DNA of 64,000 nt, taken from NCBI RefSeq assembly GCF_000786655.1, contig NZ_JROM01000011.1, positions 124,001 through 188,000 of the forward strand. Direction: 5' to 3'. How positions within the stretch are numbered: the stretch's first letter is position 1; the number at the start of each line of letters is the position of its first letter. The stretch comes from Kocuria marina. Its GTDB lineage: Bacteria > Actinomycetota > Actinomycetes > Actinomycetales > Micrococcaceae. This document shows positions 1-9,101 of the stretch, piece after piece. The notes below the pieces were generated by a model that saw only the letters and a list, made by a program, of their open reading frames with translations, did no database searches and was not told the DNA's origin. Made by a program: the position numbers and the translations under genes.

Positions 1-306
1 CTCGCCCCGAACGGGGTGGACATCGTCGTGGACTTCGTGGGCGGCGTGGTGGAGGACACCGTGGCCGTGCTCGCCGACGGCGGCCAGCACGGCTCCATCG
101 CGGACCCCGAGGTGGAGGAGCACGGCGGGCGCTACATGTGGGTCTCTCCGGACGCAGAGCAGCTCACCGAGCTCGCTCGCCTGGCCGACGACGGCAAGCT
201 CACCGTCCGCGTGGACCGCACCTTCCCGCTCGCGCAGCTGCCGGACGCATTCACCGCCAGCCAGGAGGGCCACGCCGTGGGCAAGATCGTGCTCACGGTC
301 GACTGA
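1..306 (+). CDS. Medium-chain dehydrogenase/reductase (quinone-reductase-like), C-terminal part only
   Basis: The frame is open from the first base and ends with TGA, so only the last 101 codons are present. The visible part has a Rossmann-fold piece (VDIVVDFVGG) and ends GKIVLTVD, the usual tail of zinc-binding-dehydrogenase/NADPH:quinone-reductase members of the MDR superfamily. Such proteins bind NAD(P)H and reduce quinones, enals or similar carbonyls in the cytoplasm. The catalytic domain lies outside the window, so neither substrate nor zinc dependence can be judged. Two hairpins follow the stop codon. Confidence 0.7.
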   Translation, partial: LAPNGVDIVVDFVGGVVEDTVAVLADGGQHGSIADPEVEEHGGRYMWVSPDAEQLTELARLADDGKLTVRVDRTFPLAQLPDAFTASQEGHAVGKIVLTVD

Positions 307-316
307 TCCGCGGAAC

Positions 317-364
317 GCCCCGGGGGCGTCTCGACCTCAGCGAGGCGACTCCCGGGGGCCTTTC
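317..364. terminator. Imperfect GC-rich hairpin after the MDR gene
   Basis: CCCCGGGGGCGTCTCG and a near-complementary copy flank a short loop, followed by CCTTTC on the + strand. The stem has mismatches, so this is a probable rather than certain intrinsic terminator for the upstream gene. Confidence 0.45.
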
Positions 365-400
365 GGGCAGGCCGCAGCCATGGAGCTCTGACCACATCAC

Positions 401-441
401 GACGATGCCTCGTCACGGGTGGACCGTGACGAGGCATCGTC
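401..441. terminator. Perfect 18-bp hairpin between convergent genes
   Basis: Bases 401-418 are the exact reverse complement of 424-441, with a 5-base loop (GTGGA). It lies between the + strand MDR gene and the - strand SDR gene, so it can stop transcription from both sides. No long T tract follows, as is common in high-GC actinobacteria. Confidence 0.75.
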
Positions 442-514
442 ATGTGCGGGGGCCGTGCGGTGTCGTCGCTCGTGGCTGCGTGGCCGGGACGGAACAGGCG
501 TGCGGCAGCGAGGA

Positions 515-1273
515 TCAGCGCGGCGCCATGCGCAGGGCGCCGTCCATGCGGATGGTCTCGCCGTTGAGGTAGTCGTGCTCCACGATCATCCCCGCGAGCT
601 GGGCGTACTCGTCCGGGCGGGCCAGGCGGTGCGGGAAGGGGACGGACTCCGCGAGGGCGGAGCGGTAGTCCTCGCTCACCCGGCCGAGCATGGGGGTGTC
701 CACGATCCCGGGGGCGATCGTCATCACGCGCACCCCGCGGGAGGACAGGTCACGCGCCGCGGCGATCGTCATCGAATGCACACCGCCCTTGGACGCGGCG
801 TACGCGGCCTGGCCGATCTGTCCCTCGAAGGCAGCCACGGAGGCGGTGTTGATGATGACGCCGCGTTGACCGGCCTCGTCCACAGGCTCCTGCGCGGTCA
901 TGACCTCCGCGGCGAGCGCGAGCACGGTGAACGTGCCCACCAGGTTGATGCGCACCACGCGCTCGAACAACGCGAGATCATGCACGCCGTTCTTGCCCAC
1001 CACACGCGCGGAGGTCCCGATGCCCGCGCAGTTGACCACGGTGCGCAGCGGCGCCACGTCCGCGGCGGTGGCCACGGCGGCCCGCACCTGCTCCTCGTCG
1101 GTGACGTCCGCGGACACGTACTGCACGCCGTCGACCGGCGCGGCGGCGTCCACGACCTGCGGCAGATCCAGGCCGATCACGCGCGCCCCACGCGCCACGA
1201 GTTCCGCGGCCGTGGCCGCCCCCAGCCCGGAGGCCGCGCCCGTGACGATCGCCGTCAAGTCCCTGATGTCCAT
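515..1273 (-). CDS. Short-chain dehydrogenase/reductase, 3-hydroxyacyl-CoA dehydrogenase-like
   Basis: This 252-residue classical SDR has the cofactor motif TGAASGLG at residues 11-18, NCAG at 81-84, Asn110, Ser145 and the catalytic Y158-x3-K162. The aspartate after the second strand (GLDLP) suggests NAD(H) rather than NADP(H). Overall it resembles type-2 3-hydroxyacyl-CoA dehydrogenases (HSD10-like), which oxidise 3-hydroxyacyl-CoA or hydroxy-methylbutyryl-CoA. The substrate is an inference from family resemblance. The divergent neighbour is an acyl-CoA synthetase, which fits a role in fatty or branched-chain acyl-CoA breakdown. The SDR assignment is firm; the exact reaction is not. Confidence 0.8.
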   Translation of the reverse strand: MDIRDLTAIVTGAASGLGAATAAELVARGARVIGLDLPQVVDAAAPVDGVQYVSADVTDEEQVRAAVATAADVAPLRTVVNCAGIGTSARVVGKNGVHDLALFERVVRINLVGTFTVLALAAEVMTAQEPVDEAGQRGVIINTASVAAFEGQIGQAAYAASKGGVHSMTIAAARDLSSRGVRVMTIAPGIVDTPMLGRVSEDYRSALAESVPFPHRLARPDEYAQLAGMIVEHDYLNGETIRMDGALRMAPR

Positions 1274-1550
1274 GTCCGCTCCGTTCCCCGCCTCGTGGGC
1301 GGTCCTGCACGCTGTCGACGACGCCGTTCGTCGCCTTCTCCGCCCGATCGTACGGCCTCGGTGCGCGCAGGTCGACGGGCCCCATGAGCCGGCAGGCCCC
1401 GGTCAGCGCCCGACCAGGGACGACACCCCGGTACGGTGCAGTAAATTTGAGGAACCAGCCACCCCGGTTCGAGGCGCGAGCACCACCGGCGCGCCGGGCC
1501 GCCCTCCCGTGGACGGGCCGGGGATCCGCACACGTCGCAGCGAGGATCCC

Positions 1551-3488
1551 ATGAGCGAGACCACCGCCTCAGAACAGTCCGTCACGCAGCGGTTCCGCGC
1601 CGCACGGGACCAGCTGCTGCGCCTACGCACCGACCTGGACGCCGCGCACCGCGAGTTCGAGTGGCCCCGGTTCGAGTACTTCAACTTCGCCCTGGACTGG
1701 TTCGACGTCCTGGGCAGCGGCGAGGAAGCGGACCGCGAGGCCCTCGTGATCGTGGAGGAGGACGGCACCGAGACCCGCCGCACCTACGCGCAGCTGTCCC
1801 GGCGCTCGTCGCAGCTGGCCACGTGGTTGCGCTCCCGGGGCGTGTGCCGCGGTGACCGGGTCATCCTCATGCTGGGCAACCAGGTGGAGCTGTGGGAAAC
1901 CATGCTCGCGTGCACCAAGCTGGGCGCACCCATGATCCCCACGACCGTGATGCTCGGACCCACCGACCTGCAGGACCGCGTGGAGCGCGGCCGGGCGGCC
2001 TGGGTCGTCACGTCCCACACGAATGCCCTGAAGTTCGAGGACGTCCCCGGGGACTTCACGATCATCGAGGTCCCCGACCAGCCCGATCACCGTCCCCGTT
2101 CCGCACCGTCGGTCTTCGAGAGAACCACCGCGCACGACGACGCCGCGTCGTCGCCCGCTGCTGCCGACCTCGAAGACACCGCATCCGGCCGCGAGAACGG
2201 TGCGGGGGCGCCGGAAGCCGGGAGCGCGGCGTCGTCGGGCGAGGGTGAGGAACCGAGCCCGCGGAAGATCGGGGAGCACCCCGTGATCGACTACCGGGAC
2301 TCCTTCGCGGGGCCCGAGGAGTTCGAGGTGACCGAGCCCTCGCCCGCGGATGACCCGCTGCTGCTGTACTTCACCTCCGGGACCACGTCCCTGCCGAAAC
2401 TCGTGGAGCACACCAACGTCACCTACCCCGTGGGGCATCTGTCCACGATGTACTGGATCGGCCTGGAACCCGGGGACGTGCACCTCAACGTGGCGTCGCC
2501 GGGGTGGGGCAAGCACGCATGGTCCAACTTCTACGCGCCGTTCATCGCGGGCGCCACGGTGTTCCTCTACAACTACTCACGCTTCGACGCCGTGGCGCTC
2601 ATGGACCAGATGGACCGCGAGGGCGTGACGTCCTTCTGCGCACCGCCCACGGTGTGGCGCATGCTCATCCAGTCGGACCTGTCCCACCTGAAGAACCCGC
2701 CGCGCAAGACGGTGTCCGCGGGGGAACCGCTCAACCCGGAGATCATCGCGCGGGTCAAGGCCGCGTGGGGCACCGAGATCCGTGACGGCTACGGTCAGAC
2801 GGAGTCCTCGCTGCAGATCGCCAACACCCCCGGGATGCCCGTGAAACCCGGGGCCATGGGCCGGGCGCTGCCCGGGTACGAGACCGTGCTGATCGACACC
2901 ACGACCGGTGAGGTGAGCGAGACCGAGGGCGAGTTGTGCTTGCGCCTGGACCCCCGCCCCGTGAGCCTGACACCGGGGTACCACGGGGACGCCGCGAAGA
3001 CCGACGAGGCGTTCCGGGACGGCGTCTACCACACCGGGGACGTGGTCTCGCGGGACGAGAACGGGGTCTTCACCTACGTGGGCCGCGCGGACGACGTCTT
3101 CAAGGCCTCCGACTACCGACTCTCCCCCTTCGAGTTGGAGTCGGTGGTGATCGAGCACCCCGCGGTGGTGGAAGTGGCCGTGGTGCCCTCGCCGGATCCC
3201 ATCCGCCTGGCCGTTCCCAAGGCGTACGTGGTGCTCGCCGCGGGTCACGAGCCCACCGCCGAGACCGCGGAGAGCATCCTGCATCACTGCCGCGTGAACC
3301 TCGCGCCGTACAAGCGCATCCGACGCCTCGAGTTCTTCGACCTGCCCAAGACCATCTCCGGCAAGATCCGCCGGGTGGAACTGCGCACCCGGGAAGCCCA
3401 GCTGCACCCGGGCGGCCCGGAGGGCGGGACCACCGGGGAGCACACCGAGTTCGCGGACTCGGACTTCCCGTCGCTGCGCGGAAAGTAA
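1551..3488 (+). CDS. AMP-forming medium-chain acyl-CoA synthetase (MACS-like)
   Basis: The protein activates a carboxylic acid to its acyl-CoA through an acyl-AMP. It has 645 residues from the ATG at 1551, which follows a GAGG ribosome site. A longer in-frame extension upstream is rejected because it overlaps the divergent SDR. Visible adenylation motifs are the P-loop YFTSGTTSLPK (near 273), YGQTESS, YHTGDVVSRDENG, the hinge GRADDVFK and the C-terminal catalytic lysine in ISGKIRR (near 604). The WGKHAWSNFYAPF region resembles medium-chain acyl-CoA synthetases. Residues about 190-242 are a low-complexity insert rich in Asp, Ala, Ser and Gly. It is coded between two copies of the GACGACGCCGC repeat and is not part of the conserved fold. 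Exact chain-length preference is unknown. Confidence 0.85.
   Translation: MSETTASEQSVTQRFRAARDQLLRLRTDLDAAHREFEWPRFEYFNFALDWFDVLGSGEEADREALVIVEEDGTETRRTYAQLSRRSSQLATWLRSRGVCRGDRVILMLGNQVELWETMLACTKLGAPMIPTTVMLGPTDLQDRVERGRAAWVVTSHTNALKFEDVPGDFTIIEVPDQPDHRPRSAPSVFERTTAHDDAASSPAAADLEDTASGRENGAGAPEAGSAASSGEGEEPSPRKIGEHPVIDYRDSFAGPEEFEVTEPSPADDPLLLYFTSGTTSLPKLVEHTNVTYPVGHLSTMYWIGLEPGDVHLNVASPGWGKHAWSNFYAPFIAGATVFLYNYSRFDAVALMDQMDREGVTSFCAPPTVWRMLIQSDLSHLKNPPRKTVSAGEPLNPEIIARVKAAWGTEIRDGYGQTESSLQIANTPGMPVKPGAMGRALPGYETVLIDTTTGEVSETEGELCLRLDPRPVSLTPGYHGDAAKTDEAFRDGVYHTGDVVSRDENGVFTYVGRADDVFKASDYRLSPFELESVVIEHPAVVEVAVVPSPDPIRLAVPKAYVVLAAGHEPTAETAESILHHCRVNLAPYKRIRRLEFFDLPKTISGKIRRVELRTREAQLHPGGPEGGTTGEHTEFADSDFPSLRGK
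2136..2236. repeat. GACGACGCCGC inverted pair inside the acyl-CoA synthetase gene
   Basis: The 11-mer GACGACGCCGC at 2136-2146 and its exact reverse complement at 2226-2236 bracket 79 bases. In frame they encode DDAA...AASS-type sequence in a linker absent from the conserved enzyme core. The first arm is followed at once by GTCGTC, giving a small nested hairpin. Confidence 0.7.
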
Positions 3489-3940
3489 GGACCCAAGCCG
3501 CTCACCCACCTCGCGCGGCACCCGACAGACCGCGCGGCAGGATAGCGCCGCAGCGGCGTCGTCGTCCTTACGTGGCGATCCGCGCTATCGCAGCGAACGC
3601 CACCCTCCTGGACACGTGCAGGGTATCTTCGTCCAGCACACCGCAGGAATAGGCGTTGTTGTCCGCGACGTGGGCGGGCAGTGCGGCGGGCACGATTCCC
3701 TGACCACGGGTCACGGGAACTCCTGGAGGCGACGACTGTTGATCCACCAGCCAGCCTTCCAAAGCGCTGTGACGGGTGCAACAGAGGGGTCCAGCGCGTC
3801 ACTCCCACGTCACGGCGTGATGTCGGGGTCGCGCGTTCCCGTGCCTGTGCTCCGAAGCTCCGGCGCGGACGTAAGCTTGCCGGGCGTCGTCGTCCCCGGA
3901 TGACAGCGCTCTGGAACCTCCTTGCTGCGAAAGGCCCGCC
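3489..3940. other. Intergenic region, no convincing gene
   Basis: About 450 bases lie between the acyl-CoA synthetase and the permease. Short open frames here have no recognisable protein and no good ribosome site. One copy of the 11-mer repeat (reverse orientation, 3553-3563) lies just after the synthetase. A TAAGCT hexamer near 3872 could serve as a -10 element for the permease, but no matching -35 is clear. Confidence 0.5.
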
Positions 3941-5020
3941 GTGAGCATCACCGTCACTCCCGTGGAGACCACCGACCGCTCACGCGCCCGCGTCCTGGGG
4001 TGGGTGGGACTTGGCATCACCCTGGCGATCCTCGTGGGCGGGCTGTTGTGGGCCAAGTGGCTCCCCTACGAGGCCAAGACCCAGACGCTCGCCGAAACCG
4101 GGGTGTGGAACGGTGCGGCGATCTTCGGCTCCGCAGGCGAACCGGGGTCCGCACCGTCGTTGCGGGGTGCGATCGACTTCACCGTGGCCTACCTGAAGGC
4201 CGTGTGGAAGGCCGCACTCGTGGCCCTGCTCGTGGCTGCGGCCCTCGAATCGCTGGTCCCCCGGCGCTGGTTGCTGCGAGTGCTCAGCCGCAAGACGCCG
4301 TGGGGTCAGGGGATCTCCGGGGCGCTGCTGGCGCTGCCCAGCATGATGTGCACGTGCTGCACCGCGCCGGTGGCCATCGGGCTGCGCCGCAGCGGTGCAC
4401 CCGCGGGAGCCACCATGGCCTACTGGCTCGCGAATCCCCTGCTCAACCCGGCGGTGCTGGTGTTCCTGGCACTGACCATGTCCTGGCCCTTCGTGACCAC
4501 GCGCGTGGCCGTGGGCGTCCTGGTGGTGTTGATCGCCGCAGTGCTCGTGAGCCGCACGTTCTCGACCGTCACGGTGCAGACCCCCGAGGCCCTCCCCGCC
4601 GATCCGCAGCACTGGGGTGAGCTGGTCACCCGGTTCGGGCGAGCACTGGGCCGGTACCTGGTGGTGATCGTCCCGGAATACGTGATCCTGGTGCTGCTGG
4701 TGGGGTTGTTCGCCGGATGGCTCTCGGACTTCGCGGGTCTCGCGGACCACGCCGGGCTCTTCTCGCTGCTCATCGTGGGCCTGATCGGGGCGGCCCTGGT
4801 GATCCCCACCGGCGGCGAGATCCCGGTGATCGTGGGGCTCACCGCGGCGGGCGCAAGCTACGGGGTGGCCGGGGTCCTGCTCATCACCCTGCCAGCCCTG
4901 AGCATCCCCTCGATCATCATGGTCGCCCGGCATTTCGGGACCAAACAGACGCTGCTGGTCACCGGGTGGGTCGTGATCGGCGGGTTGGTGGCCGCAGCGC
5001 TGCTCACCGCGCTGGTCTGA
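3941..5020 (+). CDS. Permease of the UPF0718/DUF318 (SO_0444-type metal efflux) family
   Basis: This is a 359-residue integral membrane protein with about eight to ten hydrophobic segments. The cysteine motif MMCTCCTAP sits before a transmembrane helix, followed by SGAPAGATMAYWLANPLLNPA; a second half carries IPTGGEIPVIVGL. These paired features are typical of DUF318/ArsP-like permeases, some of which export copper, zinc or organoarsenicals. A metal or thiol-reactive substrate is likely because of the CTCC motif, but the specific ion cannot be read from sequence. Translation starts at GTG 3941 after GAAAGG. No metal regulator is adjacent; the copper operon of this window is 55 kb away. Confidence 0.75.
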   Translation: MSITVTPVETTDRSRARVLGWVGLGITLAILVGGLLWAKWLPYEAKTQTLAETGVWNGAAIFGSAGEPGSAPSLRGAIDFTVAYLKAVWKAALVALLVAAALESLVPRRWLLRVLSRKTPWGQGISGALLALPSMMCTCCTAPVAIGLRRSGAPAGATMAYWLANPLLNPAVLVFLALTMSWPFVTTRVAVGVLVVLIAAVLVSRTFSTVTVQTPEALPADPQHWGELVTRFGRALGRYLVVIVPEYVILVLLVGLFAGWLSDFAGLADHAGLFSLLIVGLIGAALVIPTGGEIPVIVGLTAAGASYGVAGVLLITLPALSIPSIIMVARHFGTKQTLLVTGWVVIGGLVAAALLTALV

Positions 5021-5167
5021 GCCGGCGGGTCAGGGCCGGTTGGTCCGGGCAACAAACCAGGTACTCGAGTCGCCCGCATAGCGGTCGACGCCGCGGCCGC
5101 CCGTACATGGGCCGACGGCACGATGACCCCTGGCACGGCGACGGCACCGGGCCGCGCGGCGTCGTCG

Positions 5168-5800
5168 TCAACCGGCGATCAGTGCGTAGATCCCGCCCAG
5201 GACGACGATCCCGAAACCGAAGCCCGCGAACAACTGGGCCCACGTATGGGCGCGCAGGACGCGGCGGCTCACGCACACCGCCACCGCGACGGGCAGGAAC
5301 AGCAGACCCCACGGCCCCACCGCGACGGGCAGGATCACCGCAGTGCCGCCCATCATCATCCCGTGCACGGAGATTTTCCAGAACGGGCTCACGAGCGCGA
5401 CCACCGCGCTCGCCGCGAGCGTGGCCATGAGCAGTCCGGTGATCTCCACGGGTCCGTGGAACGCGAGGTTGACCGCCAGGAACACGGCCACCAGCGCGAA
5501 GGTCCCCAGCATCACGGGTCGGCGGTGCTCCTTGACGCTCACGTGGTGGTCGGTGAGCACACCCCGGCGCGCCAGCACCGTGACCGTGGCGAGTGAGACC
5601 CCGCAGACCGCCAGCGCCGCCGCCACGCCCCACAGCAGTGCCCCGAGGCTCCTGTGCACGGTCCACGGCAGGACCACCAGCAGCGCGGCCAGCACGAGCG
5701 GCGCCTGGAAGACCTCGCTGAGGACAAGGGCCCACGCGGGCCCTCGTTCAGCCGGGGCAGGATCCGGGCGCGGCGGCGTTGTCCCCTCGTAGTTGGTCAC
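5168..5800 (-). CDS. PAP2-family membrane protein (phosphatidic-acid-phosphatase-like)
   Basis: The 210-residue protein has about six transmembrane segments and a proline-rich N-terminus. A PAP2 signature can be traced: K90-EHRRP, S144-V-H146-G, then R179-x5-H185. These correspond to the three parts of the vanadium-haloperoxidase/PAP2 active site, although the first lysine-to-RP spacing is shorter than canonical. PAP2 enzymes remove phosphate from lipid phosphates or polyprenyl pyrophosphates at the membrane. Activity is plausible but not certain given the loose first motif. A small monooxygenase-type gene lies 9 bases upstream on the same strand and may be cotranscribed. Confidence 0.65.
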   Translation of the reverse strand: MTNYEGTTPPRPDPAPAERGPAWALVLSEVFQAPLVLAALLVVLPWTVHRSLGALLWGVAAALAVCGVSLATVTVLARRGVLTDHHVSVKEHRRPVMLGTFALVAVFLAVNLAFHGPVEITGLLMATLAASAVVALVSPFWKISVHGMMMGGTAVILPVAVGPWGLLFLPVAVAVCVSRRVLRAHTWAQLFAGFGFGIVVLGGIYALIAG

Positions 5801-5809
5801 GTGTGGCGG

Positions 5810-6103
5810 TCAGAAGTCGAGCGTCTCGTAGGTCTTGTGCGCACGCTCCGCCAGGGCGGGGATCGCCTGGCTTGTTCCCCACTGGTCGAAGTGCTCGGAG
5901 CTCACATGGGCCGTGAACGCATCCTCGTCCGTGTACACCTCGAAGATGCGGAACACGGCAGGCTCCTCCGGGCTCTGGTACGCCTGGTAGTAGAGGTTCC
6001 CGGGCTCCTGGCGAGCGGCCGGGGAGAGGTGAGAGAGCGCGTCACGCACGGTGTCCTCCTCTCCGGGCTTCGCAGTCCAGGTGGCGCTGCAGACGAAGGC
6101 CAT
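5810..6103 (-). CDS. Antibiotic-biosynthesis-monooxygenase (ABM) domain protein, YgiN-like
   Basis: A 97-residue single-domain protein of the dimeric alpha-beta barrel type. The order of motifs (ATWTAKPGEE, REPGNLYYQAYQ, FRIFEVYTDEDAFTAHVSSEHF) matches putative quinol monooxygenases such as YgiN. Members oxidise quinols or aromatic polyketides without metal or flavin, and others only bind ligands. The ribosome site is GAGAGG just upstream (complement of the CCTCTC at about 6111-6116). It lies upstream of the PAP2 gene on the same strand. Confidence 0.8.
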   Translation of the reverse strand: MAFVCSATWTAKPGEEDTVRDALSHLSPAARQEPGNLYYQAYQSPEEPAVFRIFEVYTDEDAFTAHVSSEHFDQWGTSQAIPALAERAHKTYETLDF

Positions 6104-6287
6104 GGGTTGTCCTCTCTCGATGTTGACGCCGGACGGTCACCGGCCCGACTCATGCTACCGACCCGAGCTGGCGCGGTTCTGCAGGGCAGGGCGGATGTGC
6201 CCTGCGGGGAGGCATGCGCTGCCGTGCACCGTGGCCCCGGCAAGATGTCCCCACCACGCGTTGTCCGCCCACCCGAGAGCACCGGCC

Positions 6288-6822
6288 ATGGCAGAACCAC
6301 CCGTCGTTCGCATGTTCAACGAGTACACCTGCAGCTGGCCGTTCTGGGGAGAGAACGGTCTCCCGGACCAGGAGGACTTCCCCCCTCCCGCCGAAACTCA
6401 CCAGGGACGTCCTGGTCTGGACTCGGAACTTCGACCACGAGAGGGGCTGGCCAACGGCAGAGCAGCGGGAGGCCGGCCGCCATGAGGGCGAACGACTCGC
6501 AGGGAGGGTGCAGGATTCGGTGGGCCCAGGGGTCACCATCGACCTGGACATGTGGGAGGCACATGTCCACAAACCCCGCCTGCCTCGGTGGCTGCGGATG
6601 CTCACCGGTCTCACGCCGGCGAGCTCGGGTGAGGCGCTCGTGCTGGGCCGCCGCTACGCGGAGCTGCCGAACCCCAGCCGACACGTGGGCGTGATGCTCG
6701 ACGCCGCTGCGCAGCACCCCGGACGCACCGGCCGCGAGGTGCCGCAGCTCTCCACCACCATCACGGATGCGGGCAGGGCGCGGGTGGACGAGATGCTGGA
6801 CCTCGACGCCGTGTGCCCCTGA
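6288..6822 (+). pseudogene. Chimeric remnant: conserved hypothetical protein joined to an ABC ATPase fragment, frameshifted
   Basis: The frame from ATG 6288 reads MAEPPVVRMFNEYTC and matches the start of a common actinobacterial hypothetical protein. It shifts by +1 near 6390-6397, where removing one base restores the continuation LTRDVLVWTRNFDHERGW...VTIDLDMWE. From about 6570 the frame instead reads like part of an ABC-2 exporter ATPase: LRMLTGLTPASSGEALVLGR, then VGVMLDAAAQHPGRTGRE. Walker A, the signature motif and Walker B are all missing. The piece therefore combines two gene ends plus a frameshift and cannot make an active ATPase. It overlaps the start of the permease remnant by 10 bases, as intact ATPase-permease operons often do. 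Confidence 0.65.
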
Positions 6823-7364
6823 CCCTGCCACGCGTCGAGCTGCGCAAGCAGGTGGACACCCGCGCCGGGCGCGGTCTGCTGATCGCCATCGGCGTGCTGA
6901 CCGCTCTGGCCCTGGGCTTGTTCATGTGGGTCGCACGCAACGACGGCGCACCCTTGTCGGCGGCCCTGGCCGTGACCACGACCCCCCCAGGGTCTGCTGC
7001 TGCCCGTGCTCGGGATCATCACGGCATGCAATAAGTGGAGCCAGCGCACCGCGCTCATCCCCTTCACGCAGGAACCCCGCAGGCTGCGCGTGGTCCTCGT
7101 CAAACTGCTCTCGGCTGCGGCGCTGGGCACCATCGCGGTGGCTCTCGCCTGGGTCATGGCCCTCGTGGCCTTCCTGATCCTCGCCGCGCTGACCGGCCAG
7201 TCCCTGAATCCCGATCCGGACTGGGGACAGCTCGCGGGCGGGTGGCTCACCCAGCTGATCGCCGTGCTCCAGGGCGCGGCGTTCGGTCTCGCCCTGCTGT
7301 CCGTCCCGTTGGTGATCGGGATCTGGCGTGTGCTCACGCGCGAGGTGAAGTGGGCACGCCGCGC
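6813..7364 (+). pseudogene. ABC-2 transporter permease remnant, frameshifted and 3'-truncated
   Basis: GTG 6813 opens LTLPRVELRKQVDTRAGRG and a hydrophobic helix, the usual start of an ABC-2 permease that pairs with bacitracin-exporter-type ATPases. After a run of seven C (6982-6988) the reading frame is off by one. In the next frame the protein resumes LLLPVLGIITAC, WSQRTALIPFTQEPRR and further membrane segments. There is no native stop: homology ends near 7350, where the convergent molybdate gene stops at 7365. So the gene has lost its end as well. A homopolymer sequencing error could explain the shift but not the missing 3' part. Confidence 0.65.
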
Positions 7365-9101
7365 TCAGTCGGCGGTCGTGCGCGGTGCCGGATCCCGGTT
7401 GCCGGCCCGCTCCAGCCGCACCACATGGTCCGCGAGCTCGGCCACGTCCTGCGGGTCGTGCGTCACGATCATTGCGGTGCGCCCGGCGAGCACCCGCTGG
7501 AGCACCTTCCTCATCCGAGGCCGCGCGGTCACGTCCAGGGCGCTCAGGGGCTCGTCCAGCAGGATCACGCGCGGCTCTGCGGCCAGCACCCGCGCGATCG
7601 CCACGCGCTGGGCCTGCCCGCCGGACAGCTCGTCCGGCATGCGCTGGGCGAACTCCTGCGCGTCCACCTCGCGCAGCCATGCCCGGGCACGACGCCGCGC
7701 CATCGCCTTCCCTGCGCCACTCGCCCGGGGGCCGAACGCCACGTTGTCGAGCACGCTGAGGTGGGGGAACAACAACGGTTCCTGGGCCATCAGGGCCACG
7801 CCGCGGCGATGCGCCGGGACCCACACGTCCCGTGTCGCCCCACCGGTGCGCAGCACGGATTCGTCCCCCATCCGGATCGCGCCGCGGTCGGGGGCCAGCA
7901 GCCCCGCGATCACGTCGAACACGGTGGACTTCCCCGCGCCGTTGGCCCCGATCAGGGCGGCGGTGGTTCCCGGTTCCACCGTGAACTCGGCGGCCACGCG
8001 GCGGCGATCATGTTCCACGCGGACCGTCAGTCCGGGCGCCTCCCCCGCTGCGCCGGGTGTGCTCACCCCTACGCCCGGCGCGCCCCCGGGTGCAACCGCG
8101 GATGCGGCTGCGGTCCTGACCACGGCGCCATTCCGCCCGGCCCCGGCGTCCGCCGTCCCAGACCCGGCCGCGGGTCGGTCACCGACCGCATGGGCAGTGC
8201 GGCTGTCCTTCGAGGACTGCGTCGAGCCGCCGGACCGGGGCCGTGATCCCTCCGGATCGGGACCCCGCTGCGGACCCGGCGCGAACCACCGGGTGAGGTT
8301 GGCGCGGAAGCCGGCGCCGCGGCGTCGTCGGGAGGGAGCGCTGACCCCCACGACGAGCAGCGCGACGAGCACGAGTAGCAGGGAGAGGGCCACGGCGGCG
8401 TCGGGGTCGGTCTCGCGCTGCAGGTAGATCTCGAGCGGGAGCGTGCGGGTCACGCCCTGCAGGCTGCCCGCGAACGTGAGGGTGGCGCCGAACTCGCCGA
8501 GGCAGCGCGCGAAGGACAGGGCGGCCCCGGAAAGCACCGCGGGCAGCACCAGGGGCAGCGTGACCCGGAACAACGTGCGCGTGGGGGACGCGCCAAGGCC
8601 CGCCGCGACCCGTTCGTAGCGCACGCCCGCGGTGCGCAGGGCACCCTCCAGGGAGACCACCAGGAACGGCAGGGCCACGAAGGTCTGGGCGAGCACGACC
8701 GCCGCGGTGGTGAACGCGATGTCCACGCCCGCCGAGGACAGGGGGCCGCCCAGGAAACCCATGCGTCCGAAGGTGTACAGCAACGCGATGCCGCCCACCA
8801 CGGGTGGCAAGACGAGCGGCAGCAGGACGAGCGAGCGCAACAGCGTGAGGCCGCGCGCCGTGGAACGGGCCAGGACCAGGGCGAGCGGGCACCCCAGCAC
8901 CAGGCACAGCGCCGTGGACGCGACCGCGGTGCGCAGGCTCAACCACAGCGCGGCGAGCGACGACTCGCTCGTGAGCAGCTCCCCCAGGTGCGCCCAGTCG
9001 ATGCGCAGCACCATGCCGAGCAGCGGCAACAGGATGACCAGCGCCCCCGCCACCGCCGGGACCAGGACCCATCGGGGGGTCGTGACGAACCCGCGCGTCA
9101 C
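7365..9101 (-). CDS. modBC: ModB-ModC fusion: molybdate ABC transporter permease and ATPase in one chain
   Basis: Residues 1-255 are a ModB-type permease with about six helices and the EAA loop (about 152-187) that docks on the ATPase. Residues about 257-357 are a 100-residue Ala/Gly/Pro linker. Residues about 358-560 are an ABC ATPase with Walker A GANGAGKS (385-392), signature LSGGQ (492-496), Walker B VILLDEP (512-518) and H-loop His548. Separate ModC proteins usually end in a Mop/TOBE domain; here there is none. A single Mop domain sits instead in the regulator upstream. The start overlaps the modA stop by four bases (ATGA), so translation is coupled. One GACGACGCCGC repeat (8319-8329) lies exactly at the permease-linker junction. 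Confidence 0.9.
   Translation of the reverse strand: MTRGFVTTPRWVLVPAVAGALVILLPLLGMVLRIDWAHLGELLTSESSLAALWLSLRTAVASTALCLVLGCPLALVLARSTARGLTLLRSLVLLPLVLPPVVGGIALLYTFGRMGFLGGPLSSAGVDIAFTTAAVVLAQTFVALPFLVVSLEGALRTAGVRYERVAAGLGASPTRTLFRVTLPLVLPAVLSGAALSFARCLGEFGATLTFAGSLQGVTRTLPLEIYLQRETDPDAAVALSLLLVLVALLVVGVSAPSRRRRGAGFRANLTRWFAPGPQRGPDPEGSRPRSGGSTQSSKDSRTAHAVGDRPAAGSGTADAGAGRNGAVVRTAAASAVAPGGAPGVGVSTPGAAGEAPGLTVRVEHDRRRVAAEFTVEPGTTAALIGANGAGKSTVFDVIAGLLAPDRGAIRMGDESVLRTGGATRDVWVPAHRRGVALMAQEPLLFPHLSVLDNVAFGPRASGAGKAMARRRARAWLREVDAQEFAQRMPDELSGGQAQRVAIARVLAAEPRVILLDEPLSALDVTARPRMRKVLQRVLAGRTAMIVTHDPQDVAELADHVVRLERAGNRDPAPRTTAD

Noticed and set aside
900-1550. Longer N-terminus for the acyl-CoA synthetase
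   Set aside because: It would overlap the divergent SDR gene, and its sequence is low complexity; ATG 1551 starts the conserved protein.
3616-3903. Possible 95-residue protein before the permease
   Set aside because: No ribosome site, no recognisable motif and unconvincing codon use.
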